From: Dendrolimus kikuchii
Lineage: Eukaryota > Arthropoda > Insecta > Lepidoptera > Lasiocampidae
Direction: 5' to 3'
Length of the DNA: 64,000 nt
Assembly: GCA_019925095.2 (NCBI GenBank)
Contig: CM034391.1
Span: 26,463,051-26,527,050, forward strand
The notes below the pieces were generated by a model. The model saw only the letters and a program-made list of their open reading frames with translations. It had not been told where the DNA came from and made no database searches. Position numbers and translations under genes: made by a program. This document shows positions 9,961 through 20,637 of this stretch, piece after piece. Position 1 is the first letter of the stretch, and the number at the start of each line of letters is the position of its first letter.

Positions 9961-9967
9961 AATTTGT

Positions 9968-10400
9968 ATAGTCGTGGTAGCGTAGTGGCCAGTGCAAGCA
10001 TCCCAAACGCATGCACAACTTGGGCAGTTTTCTGACCTAATGTGCATCATGTAACAATTTGGTAATTGTAAGATTGTGGTGAAATCTACACATGGCGATA
10101 ACCAACTTGTCAAACCTGCCAAGTCGCCTTGGACAAACGTGGCGGGTATACAGTCAGTTTCCCTATAGTGGGAGGCCCGTACCCGGCAGTAGGATGTATA
10201 TATACCCCGTTCACGATAATTGACGCGCAGGGTTACCAACAATCAAAAATGTTAACACCTTAAGCTAGAGTCATTTACGTTTTGTAATAATCTTTATTTA
10301 TAACCTATTTTATAACACGATGCTGTGATGTTATTTTTTAGAACTTGGTAACCCTGCGGGCCAAGTTATCGTGAACGGGGTGTATATGGGCTGTTATTAT
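9968..10400 (+). mobile_element. SINE-like element interrupted by a MITE
   Basis: The head GTGGTAGCGTAGTGGCCAGTG resembles a tRNA A box. The tail CCTATAGTGGGAGG...GGCAGTAGGATGTATAT...GGGCTGTTATTATTATAA is the kind of 3' end shared by lepidopteran LINE/SINE families. The tail is split by the element at 10205-10380, with GTATAT on both sides. I cannot see a convincing B box, so tRNA origin is tentative. Confidence 0.45.
10205..10380. mobile_element. 176-bp MITE with ~35-bp terminal inverted repeats
   Basis: The left arm CCCCGTTCACGATAATTGAC... and the right arm ...AAGTTATCGTGAACGGGG are inverted repeats extending to GGTTACCAA/TTGGTAACC. It interrupts a SINE-like tail, with TGTATAT at both flanks. 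It is non-coding and the superfamily is unknown. Confidence 0.75.
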
Positions 10401-10880
10401 TATAAATTTTAAAACGTTCTACTTACAAGATATTTGTTCAAATGGACATAAAAATACAATCAAGCACCAAAACACCTAAGTTACTGATAAACAATAATAT
10501 TTAAAAATTCTTCAGCCATTTTACAAGTAGGTCTGATAGCACATTTTTAATTATGTTTATAGATAATTTTGTTCAATTTGTGTTTATTCAACTGTTTTCA
10601 TTTGCTACCTAGAAAATTTCAATAATAAGTGTTACAACACATCAATGGTATAATTGGCTGTGAAAACCTTCTACTTGGAATCTTATTAAAATTTGATCAA
10701 TCATGATGACACTCATGTGTTATTCATATAGCTGATACTTCATTAAAGTTAATTAAATGCATTTGCAATATTTGAATTATATATTATATTCTTCCAAATA
10801 AAACTTGATATGGACTATATAACTTATTATTGGCGTTATTTACAATTTAATTCAAACTATACATAGACGATTTATGATGA
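10401..10880. other. No recognised feature
   Basis: This is AT-rich sequence without coding signal or a repeat I can match within the window. Confidence 0.5.
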
Positions 10881-10899
10881 ATGGCAGAGAGTAAAGTCG

Positions 10900-11470
10900 T
10901 TCGTATTGGTGCAATATGTAAGTGCGTTCCGGCCTCTCTCGAGTTCTTCGTCTTCGCCGACCCCTGTAAGATTGGGGTGGCAAAGCGGTGGGGGGTGTCG
11001 AGCCTAGGCTCTTTACCCCAGGATTCGCTCACAGAAAATACTATTCTGAGGTATTGGGGTTTTGGAGCCGCCGTAAGGGTCGGCAGCTCCCATGGCCTTT
11101 CAGCGGCTTCCGGTGGCCTTCGCGGGCTACGCGTTGGCTTCTTCCGCGGCATATTGGGCCAATCTTAGCGTTCGATGGCCATCGCGGGCTTTGGGTGGCC
11201 ATCTGAGGCGTCTGGTGGCCTTTCTGCGGCATTGCGGCTGTTCGCGACCTCACAACATCGCCCTAATCCGGGCGTATAAGGTCACGGGGGGTCAGTTTCC
11301 AGGGGCCTCGTATTTCATGGGCGTTCCGGCCTCCAAGGCTGCTTCTTATATCCCCCATTCCGTCCGACGCCTAGCTGCTAACTGTGCGAGCTATGGGCGT
11401 CAGCGGTATACGGGGCGTAGAAAGAAGGTGCGCTCCGGCGAGCGGGTCAGGGGGGTGCTCTCTGTCCGCA
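10900..11470 (+). repeat. GC-rich repeat of unknown retroelement origin
   Basis: The block contains repeated GGTGGCC/GGCCATC words and GGTCACGGGGGGTC. It is shared in part with 15.44-15.64 kb (GGGCTTT.GGTGGCCATCTG, GTCACGGGGGGTCGG). A 190-codon frame (11092-11664) runs through it but shows no domain. GC content far above the neighbours and the second copy argue for a mobile origin. Confidence 0.45.
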
Positions 11471-11734
11471 ACACACACAGTAATCTTCTAGTTTTACTAT
11501 TAGTACCGTTTAATAGCGAAAATCAAAATAAAGTACCTGATCGCAAAATGATATTAATGGCGGATGAAAATGTTGCGATAACACAAAGTATTACCCGCAG
11601 TTTTACTAGCTCCATTTTCAGCTACAAAGTTTTTAATGCAAACCATTTCTGTGATACGAGTTGAGATCCACCTTTATGGTAATATTTTCTGATATATATT
11701 ATCCTACAAGTATTGTTCATTTTTATTATAGATA

Positions 11735-12375
11735 GGTTTGCGTTTGACCACGATCACGTCCAGTGCCGGACGATGATGCGGTCGAACCTGCCGGTCAATG
11801 ATGGAGCACGCTTACCTAGATAATACCTATTCACACGAGACTTGAAGATTCCCGGATTGTACTTTTCTGGAAACACGGACTCTGGTAGTGCATTCCACAA
11901 TTCTGCCGTACGCAGAAGGAACGTGGAGGCGAAACGTTTAGTACGCACTGGTAGCGTTTCCACTGTGAAACGATGGCGTAAACCAGAGCGTCTTGTGGTC
12001 CGAAGATGGAATGGTGTAGGGGGAATCAGGTCAAACAGTTCAACCGCACACTCTCCGAAATGAATCCTATAAAAAACCGACAGACTAGCAACCCGGCGTC
12101 GATGCTCTAAGCTTTGAAGCCTTGTATTGACAAGCTGGTCGCTACCAATCAACCTCTTGGCTCTTCTCTCAATTGACTCCAGCGCCTCAAGCTGGTATTT
12201 GGCTGAGCCGTCCCAAAGGTGAGAGCAGTACTCCATGCAAGATCTTACTTGAGCACAGTAAAGATTAAGTAGTTGCTCTGCAGTGAAGTAGCGACTCACC
12301 TTTGTAAGTATACTCAGCTTTTTAGCAGCCAGCTGAGCTACACTTTCAATATAGGAGCCGAAATTGAGAGTGGAT
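11735..12375 (-). pseudogene. CR1/Jockey-type LINE reverse transcriptase C-terminus
   Basis: The minus-strand frame (12299 to 11754, 181 codons) encodes the region after the RT catalytic core: YCAQVRSCMEYCSHLWDG, LESIERRAKRLIG, RTAELWNALPESVFP and FKSRVNRYYLG. These are typical of the C-terminal end of CR1/Jockey-group LINE proteins. The frame continues upstream in broken form to ~12375 (AQLAAKKLSILTK), where LTR sequence begins. The catalytic core is absent, so the copy is 5' truncated and inactive. The exact clade is uncertain. Confidence 0.8.
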
Positions 12376-12645
12376 GTTAAAGAAATTAGTGTAGTGTATT
12401 GTACAGCTTACTATAAAATAAAACCCGAACGAAGGGGTGAGGCAGTCAAGCGAGGATTACGATACGAGTAAGACGTAGATTCGACAAGCGATATAGTGAC
12501 GGACTTTGCGCGTGTTATTGAATCGTGCAGTTGTACTAGTAGTGTCTAGCTGTATTTGTAGCTACGTTATACGTGTTTGTATAGTTATAATCAATTCTAT
12601 AGTAATTCCAACGGAATTTTAATTTGGAGCCCCACACTCGTAACA
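12376..12645 (+). mobile_element. LTR fragment (3' part)
   Basis: It shares TATAGTGACGGACTTTGCGC, GTGTTTGTATAGTT and TTCTATAGTAATTCCAACG with the solo LTR at 34.3-34.8 kb and ends CGTAACA. The 5' part is missing or diverged. It is most like the copy at 43.5-43.77 kb. Confidence 0.7.
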
Positions 12646-13107
12646 ATATAATAAAACTGTAGAGGTCGAATTTCTGTACAATGAAAAAAATGCTAAAAAC
12701 CGAGTCAGGGGAATAGAAGAAGTGAAATAGAACTAATTTAGATTTTTTTTCAAAATTTTTGTTTCTCTGTTTGTATGTTTGTACGGGCTAATCTCCGAAA
12801 CGACTGGAACGATTTAGATTAAATTTTGTATGGTGGTAGCTTAGATCTCTGGTCAAAATATAGAATACTTTTGATCCCGAAATATTAAAGAATTACCGTG
12901 GGATAATAGTTAAGAATACTTTACTTACTTAAATAGCTTATTATGCACGTAATTAAGTATTCATATTGCCGGTATCATCATACAATAAAACAATTTCTAC
13001 ATTAAAATGTCGTCTATAAAGAAGCAATATAAGGTATTGCGATCTATAAAATTTTAATTGAAGGAATAATAAATACCTCGCGGACAAAGTCGCGGGCATC
13101 AGCTAGT
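12646..13107 (+). mobile_element. Helitron-like element
   Basis: It starts near AATAAAACTGTAGAGGTCG and ends CGCGGGCATCAGCTAGT. The first ~250 bp match the fragment at 22.14-22.40 kb. It is followed immediately by another Helitron-like start. Confidence 0.7.
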
Positions 13108-13118
13108 ATATAATCTAT

Positions 13119-13320
13119 ACTAATATTATAAAGCTGAAGAGTTTGTTTATTTAAACGCACTAATCTCTGGAACCGCTGGTCCGATTTGAAAAATTCTTTC
13201 AATGTTGAATACTACATTTATCGAGGAAGGCTATAGGCTATATTATATTTTCAGAAAAATTAGGGATCCTTACTAAAAGTCCAATAATGTAATCCAAGGT
13301 GTAAAAAAATGACCCGATAA
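13119..13320 (+). mobile_element. Helitron-like (LEP1-type) 5' fragment
   Basis: It has CTATACTAATATTATAAAGC, the CTAATCTCTGGAACCGCTGG block and TATCGAGGAAGGCTATAGGC. It lies directly after the CTAGT end of the preceding element and lacks its own 3' end here. Confidence 0.65.
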
Positions 13321-13664
13321 AATCCTTACACGGCGTGCGCTGCGAAAACTATTGATTATAGAACAAATCAATGTACTACGACTTTGCAGAACATATAATT
13401 GTATACAAAAAATATCGCGTAACCATATGTCTAACTATTGTAATTATCTCACAATAAGTGTTTTCTTTTATTTTTTTAAATAATTAAAATGCCGTCGGTT
13501 CAAAAACTCTTTATTTTGTACATTGGTATTAATCCTTATCAAAATAAATTACTCCATATTCAAGACGAATTCAATACCTTTCTAGAACTTTTTGAATTAT
13601 TTAATTCGGACGTGTCATTCAAAAGATATCACGATATTTAAAATGTAAGTATTAGTGTTGTAGC
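13321..13664. other. No recognised feature
   Basis: This is AT-rich sequence between two LEP1-type fragments. It may be an insertion that split one element, but no terminal repeats were seen. Confidence 0.4.
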
Positions 13665-13883
13665 CAAATATACTAATATTGTTTGATTGAACGCGTTAAT
13701 CTCAGGAACTACTGGTCTCATTTGAAAAATTCTTTCAGTGTTGGATAGCCCATTTATCGAGGAAGGCTATAGGCTGTATATTGTCACGCTAAGACCAATA
13801 GGAGCGGAGCACCAATGAAGAATGTTTTAAAATCGGAGGGTTTTGAAAGCAAATTCCACGCGGACGACGTCGCGGGCACTAGT
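13665..13883 (+). mobile_element. Helitron-like (LEP1-type) element
   Basis: It begins TACTAATATTG, carries TTAATCTCAGGAACTACTGG and ATCGAGGAAGGCTATAGGC, and ends GACGTCGCGGGCACTAGT. Confidence 0.75.
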
Positions 13884-14205
13884 ATAAAAATGAAAGGTCA
13901 AAAAAGAGCTCTGCCCTAACATATGGCGGAGGAAGGCGATAAAAAAAAAGAAAAACACAATAGTACCTACACGTATCAACAGCACATAGCACATAGATTT
14001 TATATAATTCTTGTTCGAAATATTAAACTGCTTCTGATCCATTTCTAAGCCTTAAAGCTAAAAGATTAAGCTCACGAGATTAAGGCGAATAATAAAAGTG
14101 TATGCATTATATAAAAGCGCTGATTGCTGTAAGCATTCCCAGCGTTAGCACTATTCATTCGTATTTCTTAAAGACGGAGTAAATTGGTTTCTTTCTTCTC
14201 TCATT

Positions 14206-14420
14206 GTGGGTCTAGATTACATTTCTTTAATAGTTCAACGCACAAATGAAGACGTTGCTTTAATTTTTGTAATGTTCGTGAATGTGGGAATATATTTTTG
14301 TATTAACTTTTTGAACATTAGTGATGACTGGCAGGTACCAGAGCAACTTTGTTCGCGTTGCTATGACGATGTGTTTGAGTTGAGAAATTTTATTGTTCAT
14401 ACATTCATAGCTTCACGCCG
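14206..14420 (+). pseudogene. Possible ZAD (zinc-finger-associated domain) fragment
   Basis: The frame reads ...FLNISDDWQVPEQLCSRCYDDVFELRNFIVHTF. The stretch DDWQVPEQLCSRCYDDVFEL has the spacing of the second half of a ZAD (an LP..IC..C followed by a helix ending in F). The first CxxC pair is not visible upstream. The frame runs into a tRNA-derived SINE at ~14423. It may be a broken exon of a C2H2 zinc-finger gene or a chance match. Confidence 0.3.
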
Positions 14421-14422
14421 GT

Positions 14423-14648
14423 TTGACGGCCTCTGTGGTTGAGCGGGCTAAGCCTTTGCCGGCCTACCTCACTTCAACGCAGTGGCTCCGGGTTCGATTC
14501 CTGGTATAGTAAATTTCGGAAACGTATTTTCTCCGTTATTTACTATGGTCTGGGTGTGTGGGATCGGCCCCAGAGTAGTCCGTTGTATATTACCCATAAC
14601 ACAAGCGTAACTTGCTTAATTTGGGGATATACAATGTGTGTGTTTGTC
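14423..14648 (+). mobile_element. tRNA-derived SINE (S2), copy 1
   Basis: The head GACGGCCTCTGTGGTTGAGC followed by GGGCTAAGCC resembles the D-arm of a class II (Leu/Ser-type) tRNA. GGGTTCGATTCC is a near-perfect B box about 60 bp downstream. The body ends GGGGATATACAATGTGTGTG and TTTGTCTGCCGATT. Other copies lie at 21.25-21.50 and 39.94-40.15 kb. Confidence 0.85.
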
Positions 14649-14830
14649 TGCCGATTGACAACCTTGAGTTGTGTTCCGGCATTAGTGACCAAGTTCCAAT
14701 CTTCCTTAAGAGAGCAGCAGCGGATTTGTAGCAACTTTGGTGTTGTAAATGTCCATAGGCGATGGTAACCGCTTTCCATCAAGTGGGCCGTCTGCCTGTC
14801 TGTTGATTTCCTGCAATAAAAAAAAACAAC
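14649..14830 (+). mobile_element. SINE-like S1 retroposon, 5' truncated
   Basis: It covers the 3' half: ACAACCTTGAGTTGTGTTCC to the TCCTGCAATAAAAAAAAA tail. It follows the S2 SINE directly. Confidence 0.85.
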
Positions 14831-14832
14831 AT

Positions 14833-15003
14833 ACATACATAACTTCACGCCAGTTCCCTTGCGGGGTAGGCACGAACAACAGAGCGCCATTTAGGCTTAT
14901 TCTTACACACCTCACTAGCTTCTTTGACATTCATAGCTCTTGTCATGCACGCTCGTCTGTTCCTAAGGCTCCTGACATCACCTTCTGCTAGTACACGATC
15001 AAT
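14833..15003 (-). mobile_element. RTE-type LINE 3' fragment
   Basis: A minus-strand copy of the last ~170 bp of the family, from the ACATACATACATAACTTCAC tail to GATCAAT. Confidence 0.85.
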
Positions 15004-15174
15004 ATTTTTCATGAAATAAATTTTACAATTGTTAGCGAATAATATTTGTAAATGCCGTAGCGACCTCTAGCCTGATACTTAATTGATTGAGTAATAATAC
15101 ATTGATGTATAGTAATTGCAATGAGACTTTATTTAACAGTAATGAAATAAGAGATGGTGCTACAGTTGAGACGC

Positions 15175-15433
15175 TTTTGGGGTCTCAAGTGGAGAAAGAA
15201 TATAATTTACCTCGGCCGGGCGGCCTGGAGTAAGAGGCGACCAAACAACCCACAGCCAGGTGGTAGGGTATTTGCCCGACTGGATGACTACCACCCCTGG
15301 TCTAGAGTATGTCGCCATAACAACCTTGGGTTGTGTTCCCGCATTAGTGACCAGGTTCTAGTCTCCTTTGAGAGAGCAGCAGCGCATTTGTAGCACCTTT
15401 GGTGTTACAAACGTCCATAAGCGATGGTAATTT
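15175..15433 (+). mobile_element. SINE-like S1 retroposon, degenerate
   Basis: It matches from GGCCGGGCGGCCTG through CATAAGCGATGGTAA. The 5' hairpin region is degraded and the 3' tail is replaced by a T run and a second GC-rich repeat. Confidence 0.8.
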
Positions 15434-15439
15434 TTTTTT

Positions 15440-15660
15440 TATCCGATTGCCATCTCGGGCTTTAGGTGGCCATCTGTGGCGTCTGGTGCATGGTGTATCT
15501 GCGGCATGGAGGAAATTTTCGTGATCTCTCAAACATCTCCGTGAACCCGATGGATTAGGTCACGGGGGGTCGGTAACCATCGTGGGACTTCATGATCTGG
15601 TCGCGAGTGTAGAAGACAATCCCGCGGAGGTGTGTATGGTGGCCGTTATCGGTGCAAACT
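15440..15660 (+). repeat. GC-rich repeat related to 11.16-11.30 kb
   Basis: It shares GGGCTTTAGGTGGCCATCTG-like and GGTCACGGGGGGTCGG words with the GC-rich block near 11.2 kb. The family is unidentified. Confidence 0.45.
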
Positions 15661-16089
15661 GACCCCAAATTCGGTTTTTTAGTTCATACATTCTCAAAAT
15701 TTTGAAAGTGTATTGACGGATTCGGATTCAGCGTATCGAAATACATAAGATGGGTCTGGTCTAAAATACAGACCATTTTTTTTTTGTGGGCCGCTGTAAT
15801 CATTGAAATTAAAGAACCTTTTGGAATTACCAACACTTATTACGTATCTTCAACAACAGTGATTGGTTGAAATACTTCAATATCGAGATGTGAAAAGTAA
15901 ACAATGCGATGCGGCTTTCACAACGGTATTGCCGATTCCCGGCGAGATTGCGCTGACCAATCGGTGCGTACAGTCAACCACTGAAGCACGAAGAGAAACA
16001 ATGACCTACACGATGAATCTGCAAAATCAGGGAAGCCAATTGCTGACCTACTGTTAGTAATTTGATACGGGAGAAGAATATTAAGGACT

Positions 16090-16340
16090 TAAAATCGCCC
16101 AATGAAAAACGTAACATGACATCGTTTCCGTGGGATAGACGAAAACAGCGAAAAAGATGGCGCTGCGATCACATCATTCTTGGAAAGTACTGAATGTATG
16201 TGATGATACTCGACATAGTGCTGGCTTATAACCCGAGTTAACAGTTAGGATACATTTTGTACCGATAAATGACGTAGTTTCTTTAGAATGGACGGATTAG
16301 CAAAATAGATGGCGCTGCAATCGCATTTTTCAATTCACTT
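16090..16340 (+). repeat. Helitron-related remnants
   Basis: Two related blocks contain CGTTTCCGTGGGATAGACG and AGATGGCGCTGC.ATC. The first is shared with the Helitron end at 49.78 kb and with 42.96 kb. No CTAGT terminus is visible here. Confidence 0.45.
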
Positions 16341-16378
16341 ACAAATGCCTACATTATGATAAACATAAGATAAAAGAT

Positions 16379-16495
16379 AAAACTATGTTTTAACGGTTTT
16401 AAGCGCGGTAATTTTAGTACCGCGCTTAAAACCGTTAAAACGTAGTTTTATTATGTATACAAGTCGCGAATACTTAAGAAAATATTATAAGATAA
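16379..16495. repeat. Head-to-head palindrome of Penelope-like element 3' ends
   Basis: The stretch up to GCGCGGTAATTTTAG is mirrored immediately by TACCGCGCTTAAAACCGTTA and onward through TAGTTTTA. The right half continues ATTATGTATACAAGTCGCGA and AACTTAAGAAAATATTATA-like sequence, the same terminal region that follows the ribozyme-like motif at 56.9 and 60.6 kb. Confidence 0.75.
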
Positions 16496-16498
16496 GAG

Positions 16499-16845
16499 AG
16501 TTGGTCTGAAAGAGAGTGTCGGGGTGAAGGTAAGGAAAAGAATGCTCCGGTGGTTCGGGCATGTGGAAAGAATGCATGATGAAAGAATGACTAAACAGAT
16601 ATACAATGCAAAAGTGGATGGATGCAGAAGTCGTGAAAGGTCACGACACACCTTCCATGATCAAATTGATCGTGTACTAGCAGAGGGTGATGTCAGGAGC
16701 CTTAAGAACAGACGAGCGTGCATGACAAGAGTTATGAATGTCAAAGAAGCAAGTGAGGTGTGTAAGAATAAACCTAAATGGAGCTCTGTTGTTCGTGCCT
16801 ACCCCGCAAGGGAACTGGCGTGAAGTTATGTATGTATGTATGTAT
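16499..16845 (+). mobile_element. 5'-truncated RTE-type LINE copy
   Basis: It starts within KRVGLKESVGVKVRKRMLRW and ends in the TATG tail. It keeps the 16 bases (TTGGTCTGAAAGAGAG) deleted in the copies at the left edge. The frame 16524-16823 is uninterrupted. Confidence 0.85.
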
Positions 16846-16859
16846 GATAAACATGTCAT

Positions 16860-17225
16860 TCATTACTTCAAATTAGGTTGGTTTCGACTCATCTTTATGT
16901 TTTGCTAGGCAACTGTTTAGACTATATGGAATTAGTTTTTTGTTATTGTAGTAAAGTGAACAAGAAACAGTGAAGTTTTAGGTCTAAAATATATAAAAAG
17001 CTTTACATATATGTATAAAAGACCTAATTTCGTTTTTATGTAAGTAACTTAGAGATACCAGCTAGTGATTTTCAGGCGGCGTAGCGTGGAAAACTATTGT
17101 ATTGAAATAAATACATTCATTTTCATTTTTCTCAGAAACAGGAAAACTTAAATATTGTAATAAGTTGGATATTAAAAAAAAACAATCTTCATATAAAAAA
17201 GGCGTCGGTATATTTTATTTAAACT
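16860..17225. other. No recognised feature
   Basis: This is AT-rich sequence with no coding signal or repeat that I can match. Confidence 0.5.
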
Positions 17226-17227
17226 GT

Positions 17228-17372
17228 TGATATGAAATACTTACTTACTCTGTTGGCTCAGCGACACAAAGTACTGGCCTGCGAAACGTGCCATTTTCCC
17301 TGGCCTGCGCAGTTTCATGCCAATTATTGACTCGTAGCTCCGAAAAGTCAGCCTCCACTAATGATATGATAT
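17228..17372 (-). pseudogene. Fragment of a second RTE-like LINE family
   Basis: It shares ACTTACT...TTGGCTCAGCGAC.CAAAGT...TGGCCTGC.AAACG with 20.03-20.38 kb, where the minus-strand coding is clearer. This family is distinct from the TATG-tailed RTE family. Confidence 0.55.
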
Positions 17373-17627
17373 GAAATATTATATTTAATTAATACAAAAT
17401 ACAGTCCAAGTGAAGTGCATTTTTTATTATATAGATAGACATGTATACACCAGCTAAGCAATTTATTACAGTCTGCTAAAATATAAGTTTAAAATATGGT
17501 CCTTCGAGCCGGATGCACCAATGGATGTAGAATTAAAATAACCATGCAAATGTAGCTGTAAATTATCCTATCTCAGCAGATCTTCCGCCTAGGCCATAGA
17601 CAGGCTAAACGACTTCGTCGAGTTCAA

Positions 17628-17790
17628 AATAAGTTCCACTGGAGAACACTTTTTCAAGGTCATAGATATGAGTCAACATTTAAATCTACTTCCTATTCTA
17701 TGTACGTTTCGGAACATGTTATCGCTGTTTAAAGGAGAAGAAGTGGCGAGAAACTTCCTAGCAAGACGTCTGACTAAAAAAAATAATTCA
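17628..17790 (+). repeat. Dispersed repeat shared with 5.87-6.06 kb
   Basis: It shares AGTTCCACTGGAGAA, CTACTTCCTATTCTATGTA and TGTTATCGCTGTTTAAAGGA. It may be a diverged PLE untranslated region. Confidence 0.5.
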
Positions 17791-17801
17791 TCATAATCTA
17801 T

Positions 17802-17981
17802 TTGTATATATAAAAATGTATATACGCGCATTAATTGAGGACGATTTTACCGGTTTAGATGCCTTTTTTGTGTGTGTTTCAGATGGTTTAAATTCACAAT
17901 TGGAACCGGTGGATGGCGCTGGAATCGGGTCCTGTATTTTTATTTTTTCAGAGCAGGTCAACCTCTGCCGGGACATCTAGT
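17802..17981 (+). mobile_element. Helitron-like element
   Basis: It begins TATTTGTATATATAAAAATG and ends CTCTGCCGGGACATCTAGT. The middle (GGAACCGGTGGATGGCGCTG) is shared with the Helitrons at 3.6 and 44.9 kb. Confidence 0.7.
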
Positions 17982-17989
17982 TATTTATA

Positions 17990-18363
17990 TATACATACAT
18001 ACATAACTTCACGCCAGTTCCCTTGCGGGGTAGGCACGAACAACAGAGCACCATTCAGGCTTATTCTCACACACCTCGCTTGCTTCTTTGACATTCATAA
18101 CTCTTGTCATGCACGCTCGTCTGTTCTTAAGGCCACCTTCTGCTAGTACACGATCAATTTGATCATGGAAGGTGTGTCGTGGCCTTCCACGACTTCTGCA
18201 TCCATCCACTTTTGCATTGTATATCCGTTTAGTCATTCTTTCATCATGCATTCTTTCCACATGCCCGAACCACCGGAGCATTCCTTTCCTTACCTTCACC
18301 CCGACACTCTCTTTCAGACCAACTCTCTTTCTTACTTCGGTATTACGAACGCGGTCAGCGAGC
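17990..18363 (-). mobile_element. 5'-truncated RTE-type LINE copy
   Basis: A minus-strand copy from the TATG tail to the LADRVRN region, with a 12-bp deletion near 18133. Confidence 0.85.
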
Positions 18364-18369
18364 GTATAT

Positions 18370-20010
18370 TTACATACCTCAGGCCATTTTATTTAATACA
18401 TACATAAGTTGTTATACTATTACTTTTTAATGAATTAATGGACTTGTAATTAACATAGGATATTCTCATCGTTACTGTCGTTCTGTAAGACGATTAAAAG
18501 TTTCCAAATTAGCTTTACTATCATCTTCCTTATTGAGATATTAAAAGTTTACTATGCCACGAGTAAAAGATCGTCTCAGGACAATCAAGTGCGGCTGAAA
18601 GTCCACAGTATTAAAGAAAACGGTCCTCGCTTGCCGTCTTTTCGGCCATAACAGTAAAAGTAAATAAGTCTTTAAAATATTTATCGCGAAATCTTCTCAG
18701 GATTCGTCTTTGTAACTTATTTATGAAAAGAGTAATATTTTATTAAAATCAAAGCTTTGAACGGCATGGGGGTCGTGCCCCTAATAGCTAAGAAAAGCCT
18801 TCAGATAGAGCTGTCAACTTCAATGCATTAACAATCGCCGTTGTATACCCCTCAATTAGGTGTCCATTCCACTTGGATTAATAAGCTATGTTTTGTTTTA
18901 TATCTTCCAACGATTGAATGTGGCAAAACTATTTATCGTTTCGTAATATAAGAGATGACATATCTTAGACTATGCGCACGTAATTCAAAATCTACACGAA
19001 GCTTAAGAAATGTAGGGATTTAAAACTACAAGAACATTATATAATACAATTCATTATACTGTTGCGATTGGCGCCCAGCCATGCTTGGCGCTAACAAGTC
19101 TCTGGCGGCGATCAAGCATAAATCATCAATTACGTAATTATGTGTTTAAATCATCATCGAAGGGCTATCGTAAGGGTTCTCTTTTTTTCAAAAATAGCTA
19201 CGAAGCTCCAAAAAGAAGAAAAATCTAACGAATATAAAACCACTGGGGATTAAAAAGCCACGGTTTTTTATATTTTAAGAAAACCAAATTGTGCGAGAGG
19301 AGTAGGCCAGGAGTATCACAGGACGGGGTTTCTCCTCAGTTTGGATTCCTGTCTCTCACTTTACTTCATTTTCATGTAATTTGTTCTATCGAAGAAGAAA
19401 TATTTGTTTTTAACATTTTATTTAGTAACCCACACTTCTTCTTTTTAGAGAAGATAAAGACTATTTACTTAATAAAGTAATCTACTATTATCACTATGTT
19501 TAAAAGCTTATAGCTCTTTTCGGTGATCCTATTTTAATCCTCTCTAATCTGGACCAGCAGTTTCATTGTGTGCGACACAATAATTATATTTTGCTATATC
19601 TGGTTGACAAAAGCCTTCTTCTAGGTTTTCCTTTCACCTTCTAACTTCACTTTTGCCTTCTATTAACATACAGAGAAGTAGTATCGTAGTGAACGTTCAA
19701 TTTTCTACTCCTTTCCTTTATTGTATAATTGAACGCTTTTTTATTGTACTTGTAGGGACACAGACACCCATACGTTTATTTATGTATGTACTACACTTAC
19801 GTAACTGTATCCAGTGGTGTGCATCTGTCCCATTTCCAGTTAATTTTTTAGTATTGTATAGATTCAGTCCGTGCCGGCACTCCGCAGTGCCCATTGGTAT
19901 ATTCGTTGATCGGATTATGGATATTGCAAATACACCGAGTTTTCATTATATCTCCACCACGCTACGAAACCCACATTGACGGCACATACATCGCTGCCCC
20001 ACAATGCTGT
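18370..20010. other. No recognised feature
   Basis: This is the longest stretch with no repeat that I can match within the window. Open frames of 60-108 codons (19289-19480, 19653-19979) have no recognisable domain. It may be single-copy intergenic DNA. Confidence 0.45.
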
Positions 20011-20029
20011 TCTTTATTTTTTAGTAAAA

Positions 20030-20385
20030 TTTTTACTTACTCCATTGGCTCAGCGACCCAAAGTCGGTGTTGGCCTGCAAAACGAGAACATTCCATTCCT
20101 CACTGTCCTGCGCAGTTTCTTGCTAATTTTTGGCCCGTAGCTCCAACAGGTCAGCCTCCACTCGGTTTTTCCAGCGATATTTGAAACGGCAGACCGGACG
20201 CCGCCCTACCGGCCGTCTCAAATATGCTTTCCTCACGCTGTGATCCTCTCCCATCCATTCTACGAGACTGACCCAGCGGAGGCGGTGAGCTTTTATTTCT
20301 CCTATTATATTGGACTCTACTACGAGATTCTCAATTTCGAGGTTGGTTCGGACCCTCCAGCTACCATTCTCAGAAGTAAATTTTT
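20030..20385 (-). pseudogene. Second RTE-like LINE family, C-terminus
   Basis: The minus strand reads through RLRWVSLVEWMGEDHS, a PVGRRPVCRFKYRWKNRVEA region and a C-terminal SEEWNVLVLQANTDFGSL motif. This is the layout of RTE LINE C-termini (GRP..RW.D.VEADL...W..L...A..HFGS). At least one in-frame stop is present. Confidence 0.7.
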
Positions 20386-20637
20386 TACAAAAATATATTT
20401 TTAATATATTATAGTATTTACTGGAAGACTATCATTAGAGTCCAGTTATAGGATCTGTCGGCATCGACAAAGTATTAGTGCCTCGGGCTAAAGTAGCTGC
20501 TTTTCGCTTTATATATTTTACCGACGAAATTCTCCTTTTACGTTTATTTCGCTGTTGAACCGTAATAAGTTTCTTAATGTAATGCTAGCCGTCTTCTATC
20601 TTTATACTATATAATTGATGTCTCTATTTGTATGTCT

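Noticed and set aside
14423..14500. Possible functional tRNA gene
   Set aside because: The tRNA-like head lacks a complete cloverleaf and continues into a SINE body present in three copies.
18370..20010. Searched for a host gene in the longest repeat-poor stretch
   Set aside because: Only short frames without domains, and no convincing exon structure.
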